Assembly (NCBI GenBank): GCA_018380885.1
Contig: JAGZSY010000007.1
Coordinates: 62,001-126,000, forward strand
From: Enterocloster asparagiformis
GTDB lineage: Bacteria > Bacillota > Clostridia > Lachnospirales > Lachnospiraceae
Direction: 5' to 3'
Length of the DNA stretch: 64,000 nucleotides
The stretch's first letter is position 1. Each line of letters starts with the position of its first letter. Under the pieces are notes generated by a model. It ran no database searches. It was not told the DNA's origin and was given only the letters and a program-made list of their open reading frames with translations. Of the stretch, positions 43,781 through 52,275 are shown one piece after another. The position numbers and the translations under genes were made by a program.

Positions 43781-44902
43781 TCAGCTGTTCTCGCGCTGCG
43801 TGTAACCGGAAATCTTGTTCCTGCCCTGCTGCTTCGCGCGGTACAGCGCCTTATCGGCGCATTCCAGCAGCTGGACGTAGTCCCCGGCCTTCACATTCTC
43901 CTGGCAGGCGTAGCCCACGCTGATGGTGATCCGCTTGAAGGAGGAACTCTCGTGGGGAAGGCTCAGATCGTATATGGCGCTGACGATCTCCCGGGCGACC
44001 TGATCCAGCCCGTCCCAATCGAGCCGGGTGTCCACGGCCACAAACTCCTCGCCGCCGTACCGGGCGAAGAAAATTCCCTTATCCCTGCCAAACCGGTTCA
44101 GGGCTTTGCCGATGCACTCCAGACAGTAGTCTCCGGCAATATGCCCCTTGGTGTCGTTGTAGGCCTTAAAATGGTCGATATCCATCATCAGAATACTGAC
44201 CCGCCCATCCTTTCCGGCCTCAAACGCCTCCCTGGCGTAAATGTTAAAACGCCTTCTGTTAGGAAGGGTTGTGAGAATATCCGTGTCCCGCTGAATGGTG
44301 AGCAGCTGCTCATTGCGGATAAAGCCGACCCGCAGCTTCACAATCCAGAACGCCACCGCCGACGCCAGGGCATAGAATACCCAGCAGTTGTACACGTCCG
44401 CCAACACCATGGGGGACGGCTTCACCCTGGCGCTGCACAGGCAGAATACCAGGCAGGCCAGGGCATTGTACAGGTTCAGCTTCCACGGCCTCACGATGAA
44501 CAGGATGGACAGCACGATCATAAACACGGAAAAGCTGATAGCGGGCAAATCCACGCTGTAGTTGACGCCGGAGACAATGCAGAACGCGTATATTTTCGCC
44601 ATGCACAGGAACACGGCGGCCTCGATCCCCCTGCTGCTCCCAAACAGCAGCAGCCGGTCCGCGGCCATCTCCAGCAGGGTGAACGCGGCGATTCCCACGT
44701 AGACGGCCTGCATGGGGGCCACATAACCGGTGAAAAATCCCGAGGCAAACACAACGGCCAGCAGCGCCAGCACCAGCACATTGAAAAATTTGAGCATTCC
44801 GATGTTATACCGGTCAATCTCCGCCCGGTATTCGTGGAAGTACTGTTTGTTGTAGCCCTCCAGAAACCATTCCCTTATTCGATGAGTCTCTTCCATTCCC
44901 AT
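43781..44902 (-). CDS. Membrane diguanylate cyclase (GGDEF domain)
   Basis: 373 residues. Six predicted helices (about 35-205) form a membrane sensor without a recognised family, followed by a GGDEF domain with RDTDILTTLPNRRRF, SILMMDIDHFKAYND (metal Asp) and the active-site YGGEEFVAVD. It should make cyclic di-GMP from two GTP. The position expected for the inhibitory I-site RxxD, five residues before GGEEF, reads DKGI, so product inhibition is probably absent. It is the first gene of a transcript with the tetR-type gene. Cyclic di-GMP controls type IV pili in several Clostridia, and the pilus operon lies 6 kb away, but a link here is only inferred. Confidence 0.92.
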   Translation of the reverse strand: MGMEETHRIREWFLEGYNKQYFHEYRAEIDRYNIGMLKFFNVLVLALLAVVFASGFFTGYVAPMQAVYVGIAAFTLLEMAADRLLLFGSSRGIEAAVFLCMAKIYAFCIVSGVNYSVDLPAISFSVFMIVLSILFIVRPWKLNLYNALACLVFCLCSARVKPSPMVLADVYNCWVFYALASAVAFWIVKLRVGFIRNEQLLTIQRDTDILTTLPNRRRFNIYAREAFEAGKDGRVSILMMDIDHFKAYNDTKGHIAGDYCLECIGKALNRFGRDKGIFFARYGGEEFVAVDTRLDWDGLDQVAREIVSAIYDLSLPHESSSFKRITISVGYACQENVKAGDYVQLLECADKALYRAKQQGRNKISGYTQRENS

Positions 44903-44970
44903 CCACCATCCCGCTTTGCTTTATAAGTTTCCCTTATAAATGTTCTCCCAAGAAGCTATATCTCCCTTTG

Positions 44971-44999
44971 ATTATAGTTCAAGTCAGGCAAAAACGCAA
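44971..44999 (-). promoter_or_regulatory. Promoter of the diguanylate cyclase gene
   Basis: TTGCGT (44994-44999) and TATAAT (44971-44976) on the minus strand, spacer 17 bases. The start codon at 44902 is about 69 bases downstream of the -10, and no cyclic di-GMP riboswitch fits in that leader. Confidence 0.8.
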
Positions 45000-45055
45000 C
45001 ACAGGATGGAAGCGGTCCGGCACGGCCGTGGATACGCGGCCCCGCAGGGGTTTTC

Positions 45056-46450
45056 TCAGCGCTCCCCCATGGGAAGCGCCACCACAAATTCACTGCCCTC
45101 ATCCAGCCTGGACTCCACCCGGATGGTGCCGTGGTAATAGCTCACAATGTGTTTGACAATGGACAGTCCCAGGCCGGTGCCCCCCTGCTTGCGGCTGCGC
45201 CCCTTGTCCACCCGGTAAAAGCGCTCGAAAATGCGGTCCAGGGAATCCTCAGGGATTCCCACGCCGTTGTCCTTTATCCTGGCGATCAGCTGACGATCCA
45301 CCTCCCGGACGCTCACCCAGACCTGGCCGCCCGGCCTGTTGTACTTGACCGCGTTCCCAATCAGGTTGGTGAACAGCTCCCGCATGTGCTGGGCGTTGGC
45401 CCGGATCATGAGGGGCTGGCAGTCCGTATGGATGAACACCTGGCCGGCCGCGGCCTGGGGCTTTAAGCTGCCCACAATCTCCTCCAGCAATACGCTGACC
45501 CGCACGTCGGTCATCACCACCTCGGCCTCCTTTGTCTCCAGCCGGGAGATCATCAGGATGTCGTTGATCAGGCCGGTCATGCGCACGGCCTCCTTTTTAA
45601 TGCGGCCCGCGAAATCCCGCTGCATGCTCTCATCCCGGATCAGCCCTCCCTCCAGCAGCTCCGCGTAGCCCTGTATGGAGGTGATGGGCGTCTTCAGCTC
45701 GTGGGAGGCGTTGCTGAAAAACTCCTGGCGAATCTGCTTCTCCTTCTCGATCTGGGTCAGGTACTCCTCCACGTTCCTGGACATCTCCATGGTGGTGTCC
45801 GCGATCACGTTGATCTCCGGATAAGGGCAGCGCTCAAACTGAAGGGACCGGTAATCCCCCCTGACCTTTGACATTTCCCGTGAGATAACCCGCAGCGGCC
45901 GGGTGACCGAGGACACAAAGCGCTCCGTCGCCGCGAAGGAAAAGGCCAGGGCCAGCATAAAGCTGCCCATGGCCGCGGGGAACAATAAGGGCAGATATTC
46001 CCGCATCCCCGAGTAGGGCACCGCCATGCGCAGCACGTTGTCCGAGTGGGCGGATCGCATGGCCACGTAGAGCATGGTCCGGCCCAGGGTGGCGGAGCGG
46101 CGGATGGCGTATCCGCTTCCCTCCTTTAGGGCGGTCTCCACCTCCTCCCGCCCCAGATGGTTGTCCAGGGCGGCTGCGTCCGCCTTCGTATCTGCCGCCA
46201 CCGTGCCGTCGGACCGGATCACGGTCAGCCTGCTGTCGTAGCGGTCCGTCACCTGCTCCAGCCGCGCCGCCTGGGCGTCCAGGCCGTTCCCGTACTCCAG
46301 CAGACTGTCCGCGCTCTCCAGGATGTAGAGCATGTCCTCTTTGGTACTGTTTAAAATACTCCTGCTGCTTGCCGCGTAAAAGATCAGGCTGTTCAAAAAC
46401 AGGGCCGCCAGAAGCACCAGCGCAAATTTTTTCAGCAGCGCCCTACGCAT
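45056..46450 (-). CDS. PhoR-like sensor histidine kinase
   Basis: 464-residue membrane kinase. Helix 1 (about 5-28), an extracytoplasmic domain (about 30-160) resembling PhoR sensors (IRSDGTVAADTKADAAALDN, GYAIRRSATLGRTMLYVAM), helix 2 (about 163-185), HAMP, HisKA with FFSNASHELKTPITSIQGY, N-box NLIGNAVKYNRPGG, G1 IKDNGVGIPED, F-box RIFERFYRVDKGRSR and G2 GGTGLGLSIVKHI. It overlaps the regulator gene by eight bases. Together they resemble the phosphate-starvation PhoP/PhoR pair, but the stimulus cannot be read from sequence. No phosphate transport gene is in the window. Confidence 0.9.
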   Translation of the reverse strand: MRRALLKKFALVLLAALFLNSLIFYAASSRSILNSTKEDMLYILESADSLLEYGNGLDAQAARLEQVTDRYDSRLTVIRSDGTVAADTKADAAALDNHLGREEVETALKEGSGYAIRRSATLGRTMLYVAMRSAHSDNVLRMAVPYSGMREYLPLLFPAAMGSFMLALAFSFAATERFVSSVTRPLRVISREMSKVRGDYRSLQFERCPYPEINVIADTTMEMSRNVEEYLTQIEKEKQIRQEFFSNASHELKTPITSIQGYAELLEGGLIRDESMQRDFAGRIKKEAVRMTGLINDILMISRLETKEAEVVMTDVRVSVLLEEIVGSLKPQAAAGQVFIHTDCQPLMIRANAQHMRELFTNLIGNAVKYNRPGGQVWVSVREVDRQLIARIKDNGVGIPEDSLDRIFERFYRVDKGRSRKQGGTGLGLSIVKHIVSYYHGTIRVESRLDEGSEFVVALPMGER

Positions 46451-47147
46451 GGGCGCTCTCCCCGGTCTCGGGCTTTACCATCCGGTAGCCCACGCCGCGC
46501 ACCGTGCGGATACAAGCCCCGCCCTCCGGTCCCAGCTTCTGGCGCAGGGTGCGGATGTGCATGTCCAGGGTTCTGGTCTCCCCGTCGTATCCGTATCCCC
46601 AGATGCGGTTTAGCAGCTCATCCCTGGTCACCACCCGGGCGCGGTTTTCCAGCAGATACACCAGCAGCTCGTACTCCTTCAGGGTCAGCTCCACCGGACG
46701 GCCGCCGGAGGACACCTCCCGTGTCTGGCGGCTGACCCGAATCTCCTCAAAGGCCAGCTCATCCCGCTCCGTCTCCCGTTTGCTCCTGCGCAGCAGGCTG
46801 CGGACCCGGGCCGACAGCTCCAGGACGCCGAAGGGCTTCACCATGTAGTCGTCGGCCCCGCAGTCCAGTCCCACCACCTTGTCCAGCTCTTTTTCCTTGG
46901 CGGTGAGCACCATAACCGGCAGATCCCTCAGCTCCTCGGTGCGCCGCACCTCCTTGATCGCCTCAATACCGTCCATCCCCGGCAGCATCCAATCGAAAAT
47001 GGCCAGGGACGGCGGCTCCTCCTTCATGCGCGCCAGCCCCTCCTCCGCGGTCTCAAAGCTCTCCGCCTCGTAGCCAAAGCCCTCCAGGGCGATTTGCAGC
47101 AGATTGCGGATATTTTCATCGTCCTCTATGATATAGATCCGGTCCAT
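46443..47147 (-). CDS. PhoP/PhoB-like response regulator
   Basis: 234-residue OmpR-family regulator. The receiver has RIYIIEDDENIRNLLQIAL, the acceptor Asp in LAIFDWMLPGMDGIEAI and the switch Lys in DDYMVKPFGVLEL. The winged helix includes VELTLKEYELLVYLLENR, TRDELLNRIWGYGYDGETR and the recognition helix VDMHIRTLRQKLG-like LDMHIRTLRQKLGPEG. The ATG at 47147 has GAGG about seven bases upstream; a longer frame to 47210 runs into the promoter and is rejected. Direct TTTTACAT repeats upstream are the likely autoregulatory site. Confidence 0.93.
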   Translation of the reverse strand: MDRIYIIEDDENIRNLLQIALEGFGYEAESFETAEEGLARMKEEPPSLAIFDWMLPGMDGIEAIKEVRRTEELRDLPVMVLTAKEKELDKVVGLDCGADDYMVKPFGVLELSARVRSLLRRSKRETERDELAFEEIRVSRQTREVSSGGRPVELTLKEYELLVYLLENRARVVTRDELLNRIWGYGYDGETRTLDMHIRTLRQKLGPEGGACIRTVRGVGYRMVKPETGESAHA

Positions 47148-47200
47148 CGTTCCTCTACCTCTCTCCGTCACATTGTGGCGGCTCTGCCGCCCATGTAAAC

Positions 47201-47255
47201 AGCATATCAAACCTGCGTAAAATCCGCCCCTTGGAAATGTAAAATCTATGTAAAA
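47201..47255 (-). promoter_or_regulatory. Promoter with PhoP-box-like direct repeats
   Basis: TTTTACAT occurs at 47248-47255 and 47237-47244 (minus strand), 11 bases apart, and a third partial copy TTTTACG ends near 47216, about two turns further. A -10-like TATGCT lies at 47201-47206. Known PhoP boxes are TTTACA-type repeats with 11-base periodicity, so autoregulation of this pair is likely. Confidence 0.65.
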
Positions 47256-47275
47256 TTTTCAGGCTATTTCCCCGC

Positions 47276-48271
47276 TCACAGGATTTCCCGGTAAACGCGC
47301 AGCACATTTTTCGAGAACACCGCCTCGATCTCATCCGCCGTAAAGCCCTGCCTCTCCATCTCCTGCGCCAGCCGCGGCAGGTCAGCGGCCGTTTTAAGCT
47401 CCAGGTCCCCTCCTATGCCGTCGAAATCCGAGCCCAGGCCGATGCACTGGATTCCGCCCACATTGCGGATGTGTTTCATATGCGCCACCATGTCCGCTAT
47501 CCGGCTCACGTCCGCTCCGCCCTCCGGCACATCCCGCAAAAATCCGCCGTAATAGTTGATGCCCATCACGCCGCCCCGTTGGGACAAGGCCCGGATCATC
47601 TCGTCGGTTAAGTTCCTGGGGTGGGAGCAGACGGCCCTGGCGTTGCTGTGGCTGGCCACAAAGGGCTTTTTCGTGTGCTGAAACACATCCCAGATACCCG
47701 CGTCGTTTAAGTGGGCCACATCGATGATCATGCCCAGGCGCTCCATCTCCTCCACAAAGGTGATCCCCGTCTCCGTCAGCCCGTGCTCCGTATCCGGCAC
47801 CACCTGGAAATGCCCGTCCTCCAGCGCTCTGCGGCCGTTGGGGAAGGCCAGCTCGTTGGGATGGTTCCAGGTGAGGGTCATCATCCTCACGCCCAGACGG
47901 TAGAAATTCCGCAGGAAGGCCGGCTCACCCTGGCAGACGCCTCCCTCCTCGATGGTCAGCAGCGCGGACATTTTTCCCTGACGCATGTTGGACTCGATGT
48001 CCCCGTAGCTGCGCACGATGCCGATCAGGTCCTGATGGGCCTCCAGCTCGGTATAAAAGGTGTCCAAAAGCTTCATGCAATATTCGTAGGGCGGCTCGTC
48101 GATGCCCGCCAGATTGGTAAACAGGGCAAAATTCTGCAGACCGTAGTCCCCGGCCTGCATCTTCTTTAAATCCAGCATCAGATTGTTTTCCAGCACTGAA
48201 ACTGTTTTGCCCTCCCGGTGGTTTTTGTACAGCTCGGCAATGGTGTCGCAGTGCATATCAACTACTTTCAT
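47276..48271 (-). CDS. Membrane dipeptidase (peptidase family M19)
   Basis: 331-residue binuclear zinc dipeptidase. Metal and active-site motifs: VVDMHCDTIAELY, LTIEEGGVCQGE (bridging Glu), MIIDVAHLNDAGIWDV, PFVASHSNARAVCSHPRN and IGLGSDFDGIGGDL. It hydrolyses L-X or L-D dipeptides, including cell-wall fragments in some bacteria. No signal peptide is present, so it should be cytoplasmic. The ATG at 48271 has GAGG eight bases upstream; longer frames add a charged stretch without a ribosome site. The gene ends 20 bases before the PhoP-box region and is probably monocistronic. Its function complements the peptide uptake module nearby. Confidence 0.93.
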   Translation of the reverse strand: MKVVDMHCDTIAELYKNHREGKTVSVLENNLMLDLKKMQAGDYGLQNFALFTNLAGIDEPPYEYCMKLLDTFYTELEAHQDLIGIVRSYGDIESNMRQGKMSALLTIEEGGVCQGEPAFLRNFYRLGVRMMTLTWNHPNELAFPNGRRALEDGHFQVVPDTEHGLTETGITFVEEMERLGMIIDVAHLNDAGIWDVFQHTKKPFVASHSNARAVCSHPRNLTDEMIRALSQRGGVMGINYYGGFLRDVPEGGADVSRIADMVAHMKHIRNVGGIQCIGLGSDFDGIGGDLELKTAADLPRLAQEMERQGFTADEIEAVFSKNVLRVYREIL

Positions 48272-48391
48272 ATCTCTGTCCTCTTTCCGGATTTCATCCA
48301 TCAATATTTTACGCTTATCTTACCATATTATCCCTGAAATTTCCAGAGGCAGGCCGCGATTGCCCACAAACCCGCCCCGCCTCCTAAAGCT

Positions 48392-48422
48392 AAAAAACGG
48401 CGCAGCCGAGGCCGCGCCGTTT
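48392..48422 (-). terminator. Terminator of the SLH/MacAB-type operon
   Basis: On the minus strand AAACGGCGC-10-GCGCCGTTT is followed by TTTAGC, the T-run starting inside the stem. It lies about 60 bases after the permease stop. Confidence 0.85.
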
Positions 48423-48480
48423 CAGAGTTCAGTCAAGGTTAAATCACTGCGCCGGGAACCGGCGGACAGGGCCGGTCCCG

Positions 48481-49659
48481 TTACTCGCTGCGCAGGGCGT
48501 CAATGGGATTTAAGTTGGCCGCCCTGCTGGCCGGCATGTAGCCGAACAGCAGGCCGATGCCCACGGACACGCTGAAGGAAATGATGATCGCGGCCGGCGT
48601 GGGCGTGGCGCTTATGCCCACCGCGGTGCCCACCACCGTGGTGGCCACGCAGCCGATGAGGATGCCGATCACGCCGCCCAGGGAGCTGGTCACAGCCGCC
48701 TCGATGACGAACTGCTGCATGATCACGCCCTTGTCCGCGCCCAGGGATTTGCGGATGCCGATCTCCCGGGTCCGCTCCGTCACGGACACCAGCATGATGT
48801 TCATGACGCCCACCCCGGCCACCAGCAGGGAGATGCCCGCGATTCCGCCCAGCATGCCGCTCATCATGGCGATCTGTTCGTTTAAGGAGTCCAGCATCTC
48901 GCTCATGGCAGACACCCGGTACAGGCTGTCGCTCTTGAATATGCCGTAGAGGTAATCCTCAATCTGGGTTTTGCACTCCTCGGCCTTTGTGGTGTCGATG
49001 ATGGTAAAGGTGTAGCTGCTGATATTTGCGTTCCGGGACATTTTCACGGCCACGCTGTAGGGCATCCACACAAAATCGTCGGTGCCGCCCTCGTCCATGC
49101 TGCTCTCGTCCTGGGCCTCCACCACGCCCACGATCCTGAAGGCGTAGCCGCCGATTTTCAGCGTCTCCCCCAGGGCCTTCTCCGCCCCGCCGTAGAGCTC
49201 CTGGGCCACGTAGGCGCCGATCACGCACACCTTCTGGCGGGCGGCGATATCCGGGTAGGCGATGTTGCGCCCCTGCGTCAGCTTGTAATCCTTGATCTCC
49301 AGGTACTGCTCGCTGCGGCCGGACACGCTGGTGGAGGTCAACGAGTCGTCCCCGTGCTTGATGGTGGTAGAGACCGTCACATTGGGGCTGAGGCCGTCGA
49401 ACAGATCCGTGTGCTCCTCGTAGAAGGCGTACATCTCATCCACATCCAGGGAGCGGGAGGAGAGGTTGGTCACATTCACGTTGACCTGGTTCACGCCCAT
49501 GCTGGCAAAGCTCTCCACCACGCTGCCCATGTAACCGTTCACCAGGCTCACCAGGATGATCACGGCCGCCACGCCGATGATGATGCCCAGCATGGTCAAA
49601 AAGGAGCGCATCTTGTTGCCCCATATACTTCTTATAGCCAATTTAAAGGATTGCAGCAT
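48481..49659 (-). CDS. MacB-type ABC transporter permease
   Basis: 392 residues, four helices. The first helix (KMRSFLTMLGIIIGVAAVII, about 16-42) is followed by a large extracytoplasmic MacB_PCD domain (about 45-265; GANVTVSTTIK-like SPNVTVSTTIKHGDDS, VCVIGAYVAQELYGGAEKAL). A C-terminal FtsX domain with three helices follows (AGISLLVAGVGVMNIMLVSV, ERTREIGIRKSLGA). Such permeases do not form a channel but transmit ATP hydrolysis to extracytoplasmic work or export. It overlaps the ATPase gene by 17 bases and depends on that ATPase and the adaptor encoded upstream. Confidence 0.92.
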   Translation of the reverse strand: MLQSFKLAIRSIWGNKMRSFLTMLGIIIGVAAVIILVSLVNGYMGSVVESFASMGVNQVNVNVTNLSSRSLDVDEMYAFYEEHTDLFDGLSPNVTVSTTIKHGDDSLTSTSVSGRSEQYLEIKDYKLTQGRNIAYPDIAARQKVCVIGAYVAQELYGGAEKALGETLKIGGYAFRIVGVVEAQDESSMDEGGTDDFVWMPYSVAVKMSRNANISSYTFTIIDTTKAEECKTQIEDYLYGIFKSDSLYRVSAMSEMLDSLNEQIAMMSGMLGGIAGISLLVAGVGVMNIMLVSVTERTREIGIRKSLGADKGVIMQQFVIEAAVTSSLGGVIGILIGCVATTVVGTAVGISATPTPAAIIISFSVSVGIGLLFGYMPASRAANLNPIDALRSE

Positions 49660-50401
49660 AGTCTTTCACATCTCCGTCAAAGGTTATCTTCCCATCCGCA
49701 ATGCGCACCACCCTTCTGGCCTCCATGGCGATGGAATTGTCGTGGGTGATCATTACAATGGTGTTGCCCTCGTCATTCAACTGCTTCAAAAAGTTCAGCA
49801 CGTCCCGGCTGGTTCTGGAATCCAGGGCGCCGGTGGGCTCGTCGGCCAGAATCAGGGACGGGCTGCCGGCCAGCGCCCTGGCGATGGACACCCTCTGCTG
49901 CTGGCCTCCGGAGAGCTGGTTGGGCATGCTGCGCCACTTCTCCTCCAGGCCCACCTTGCGCAGCGAGGCCAGGGCCCGCTCCCTGCGCTCCGCCTGGCCC
50001 ACCCCGGCGTACAGCAGAGGCAGCTCCACATTTTCCAGCAGGTTAAGCTTTGGCAGCAGATTGTACTGCTGGAAAATAAATCCGATCATCCTGTTCCGGA
50101 TGCGGGCCAGCTGCTTATCCGTCATCACGGCCACGTCCTCCCCGCCCAGGTAATAGTCCCCCTCAGTGGGCACATCCAGCGCTCCGATGATGTTCATCAG
50201 CGTGGATTTTCCGCTGCCGGATTTCCCCACAATGGCCACAAACTCCCCCCTGTGGATGGTCAGGTTGATGCCGTCGTTGGCCCGGACCTCCTCCCCGCCC
50301 AGGGTATAAATCTTATAGATATCCTTCAGTTCGATTAATGGCTGGCCGGCGCCGCCGCCCTCGCTCTGCGCCGCCTCCGCCTCAATGGTTCTGTCTTGCA
50401 T
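49643..50401 (-). CDS. MacB-type ABC transporter ATP-binding protein
   Basis: 252-residue ATPase of the LolD/MacB class. Motifs: Walker A IVGKSGSGKSTLMNIIGAL, Q-loop IGFIFQQYNLLPKL, signature NQLSGGQQQRVSIARALAG, Walker B LILADEPTGALDS and switch His VMITHDNSIA. A 30-residue charged N-terminal extension precedes the domain. ATG at 50401 is preferred because GGAGG stands five bases upstream; an alternative TTG at 50458 overlaps the adaptor stop but has no better site. It energises the FtsX-type permease encoded downstream. Confidence 0.92.
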   Translation of the reverse strand: MQDRTIEAEAAQSEGGGAGQPLIELKDIYKIYTLGGEEVRANDGINLTIHRGEFVAIVGKSGSGKSTLMNIIGALDVPTEGDYYLGGEDVAVMTDKQLARIRNRMIGFIFQQYNLLPKLNLLENVELPLLYAGVGQAERRERALASLRKVGLEEKWRSMPNQLSGGQQQRVSIARALAGSPSLILADEPTGALDSRTSRDVLNFLKQLNDEGNTIVMITHDNSIAMEARRVVRIADGKITFDGDVKDYAAIL

Positions 50402-50454
50402 CCGATCCTCCCGCGCACCGCGTCCTTCAAATATCCCGGAGCTCAAAGTCTCCG

Positions 50455-52260
50455 TCAACGCCTGCCGCCGCCCTGGCTGTTTCCGCTTCTCTGGCGGTTT
50501 TCTCCGCCCTGTCCGCCGCCGTTTGGCGGGCCGCCCATGCCGCCGCCCGGCATCATCATATAGCTGTTCACGCTGCCTGCAGTGGACTCCGCCACGTAGA
50601 CCGAGTCCCCCTCCGAGAGGCCGCTCTTGATCTCCACGTAGGATTCGCTGGTCAGGCCGGTCTCCACCTCCACCGCCCTGAAGCCTGCGGGCACCGGTCC
50701 CTGCTGCTCCGTCACCGTGTCGTCCTTCACATACACCCGGTTGCCGCGCATCAGGGCGTCCACCGGGATCGCCAGCACGTCGTTGGCCTCCTCCAGGGTG
50801 ATCACGCCGTCCACGTTCATGCCGGGAATCAGATTTCCCGTCTCATCCAGCGTCACGGTCACCGGATAGGTGCTGACGCCGTTGGAATAGCTGCTCTCAA
50901 GGCTCACGTTTGTCACGGTGCCGGAGAATTTCTGGCCCGCGAAGGCGTCCGCCGTCACCGCAACCTTCTGGCCCACCTTCACCTTCTGGATATCCAGCTC
51001 GTCGATGGACATCTCAAAGGTCAATCCGGACAGATCGTAGATGGTTGCCAGCACGGTGGTGCTGCTGGTATTCTTGGTAATATTATCTCCCACCTTGAAA
51101 TTCTTTGCGATCACCTGGCCGGAGATCGGCGCGGTGATGGTGTAGTTGTCGTAGCTGTCCTGGGTGCTGTCCAGCTTGCTCTGGGCGGATTCCACCGACT
51201 CCTGGGCTTTGTCCAGGGCGTCCTTGTAGCTCTGGACCAGCTTATTGGCCGATTTCTCGGTCATGCGGAACATTGGGGTTCCCTTCGAAACATAGTCCCC
51301 CTCGTTAACCAGCACGGCTTCCACCTCCACGCTGGTGCTCAGGTCCGCGTTCATGGTGGTGTCCACCGAGGCCTCAAAGGTGCCGTCCTCGCTGCCCACA
51401 AAATCGCCGATCTGGGCCGTGGCCCTCATGGTGTCGATCAGGCCTCCCGGATTCTGCACGGAAATGGTCACGTAGCGCACCAGCCGTCCCCCTGTCAGCA
51501 CCCGCTCCTGGTTTGCCACCGCCTTCACCGTGCCGCCGATCTGCTCGCCGGTGTCCGTCAGGGTGACGGTGACGCCGTTGCCCGCTCCGATGGCCGCCGC
51601 CTCGCCGGAGAGGAAGGGGATGCGCAGCTCCATCACGTCGTCGCTGTAGATGTCGGCCAGCTTGGTGTTCCCGTTTACCTTGTCGCCCTGGTTCACGTAC
51701 AGCTCCTTGATGTAGCCGGACTCGGTGGCCTTGTAGGTATTTCCGCTGTAGTCGTTTAAGGCGTCCTGGTAGTCCTCCGACGCTTCCTCGTAGGAGCTCT
51801 GGGCCCGCTCCAGGGAATTGTTGGCGCTGGTCAGCTGCGTCTCCATGCTGGACTTGTCGATCTCAAAGAGCACCTGGTCCTTCTCCACCTGGTCCCCCTC
51901 CTCGAAGTCGGCGGACAGCACCTCCCCCTCCACCAGGGAGGTGATGCTGTAGGTGTCCTTGGCCGCCAGAGTACCGGACGAGGACAACTCGGAGGTGATG
52001 CTCCGGCGCTCCACATTGGCCGTTTTCTGAGATTTCGCGGCGGCCGAGGCCTTTTTCGCCTTGGAATTGCGATAGGCCATCAGGCCGGTCAGCGCCGCGG
52101 CCGCTATCAGCAGCGCGATGAGAGCCTTAAGTCCCTTTTTTCCCTTCTCCCGCGGCTTTTTCCCCTTCCCGGGTGCCGCCTGGCCCTGGGGGACGTCCTC
52201 CCCGGCGGCCGGCGCTGCGCCGTCCTTTTTCCGAAATTTAAAATTAAATTTCCCGTTCAT
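50455..52260 (-). CDS. MFP/HlyD-type efflux adaptor protein
   Basis: 601-residue extracytoplasmic adaptor. A lysine-rich cytoplasmic start (1-45) and one helix (ALIALLIAAAALTGLMAY) precede the MFP fold: lipoyl half-motif TYSITSLVEGEVLSADFEEG, coiled coil with NSLERAQSSYEEASEDYQDA, a second hairpin (SYKDALDKAQESVESAQSKL) and the matching half NYTITAPISGQVIAKNFKVG. Beta-barrel and membrane-proximal domains follow. It ends in a Gly-rich tail (MMMPGGGMGGPPNGGGQ) without known role. It is unusually long because two hairpins appear to be present. The ATG at 52260 follows GAGGTGCGGG. It links the MacB-type pump to the wall side. Confidence 0.9.
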   Translation of the reverse strand: MNGKFNFKFRKKDGAAPAAGEDVPQGQAAPGKGKKPREKGKKGLKALIALLIAAAALTGLMAYRNSKAKKASAAAKSQKTANVERRSITSELSSSGTLAAKDTYSITSLVEGEVLSADFEEGDQVEKDQVLFEIDKSSMETQLTSANNSLERAQSSYEEASEDYQDALNDYSGNTYKATESGYIKELYVNQGDKVNGNTKLADIYSDDVMELRIPFLSGEAAAIGAGNGVTVTLTDTGEQIGGTVKAVANQERVLTGGRLVRYVTISVQNPGGLIDTMRATAQIGDFVGSEDGTFEASVDTTMNADLSTSVEVEAVLVNEGDYVSKGTPMFRMTEKSANKLVQSYKDALDKAQESVESAQSKLDSTQDSYDNYTITAPISGQVIAKNFKVGDNITKNTSSTTVLATIYDLSGLTFEMSIDELDIQKVKVGQKVAVTADAFAGQKFSGTVTNVSLESSYSNGVSTYPVTVTLDETGNLIPGMNVDGVITLEEANDVLAIPVDALMRGNRVYVKDDTVTEQQGPVPAGFRAVEVETGLTSESYVEIKSGLSEGDSVYVAESTAGSVNSYMMMPGGGMGGPPNGGGQGGENRQRSGNSQGGGRR

Positions 52261-52275
52261 CCCGCACCTCATCTA

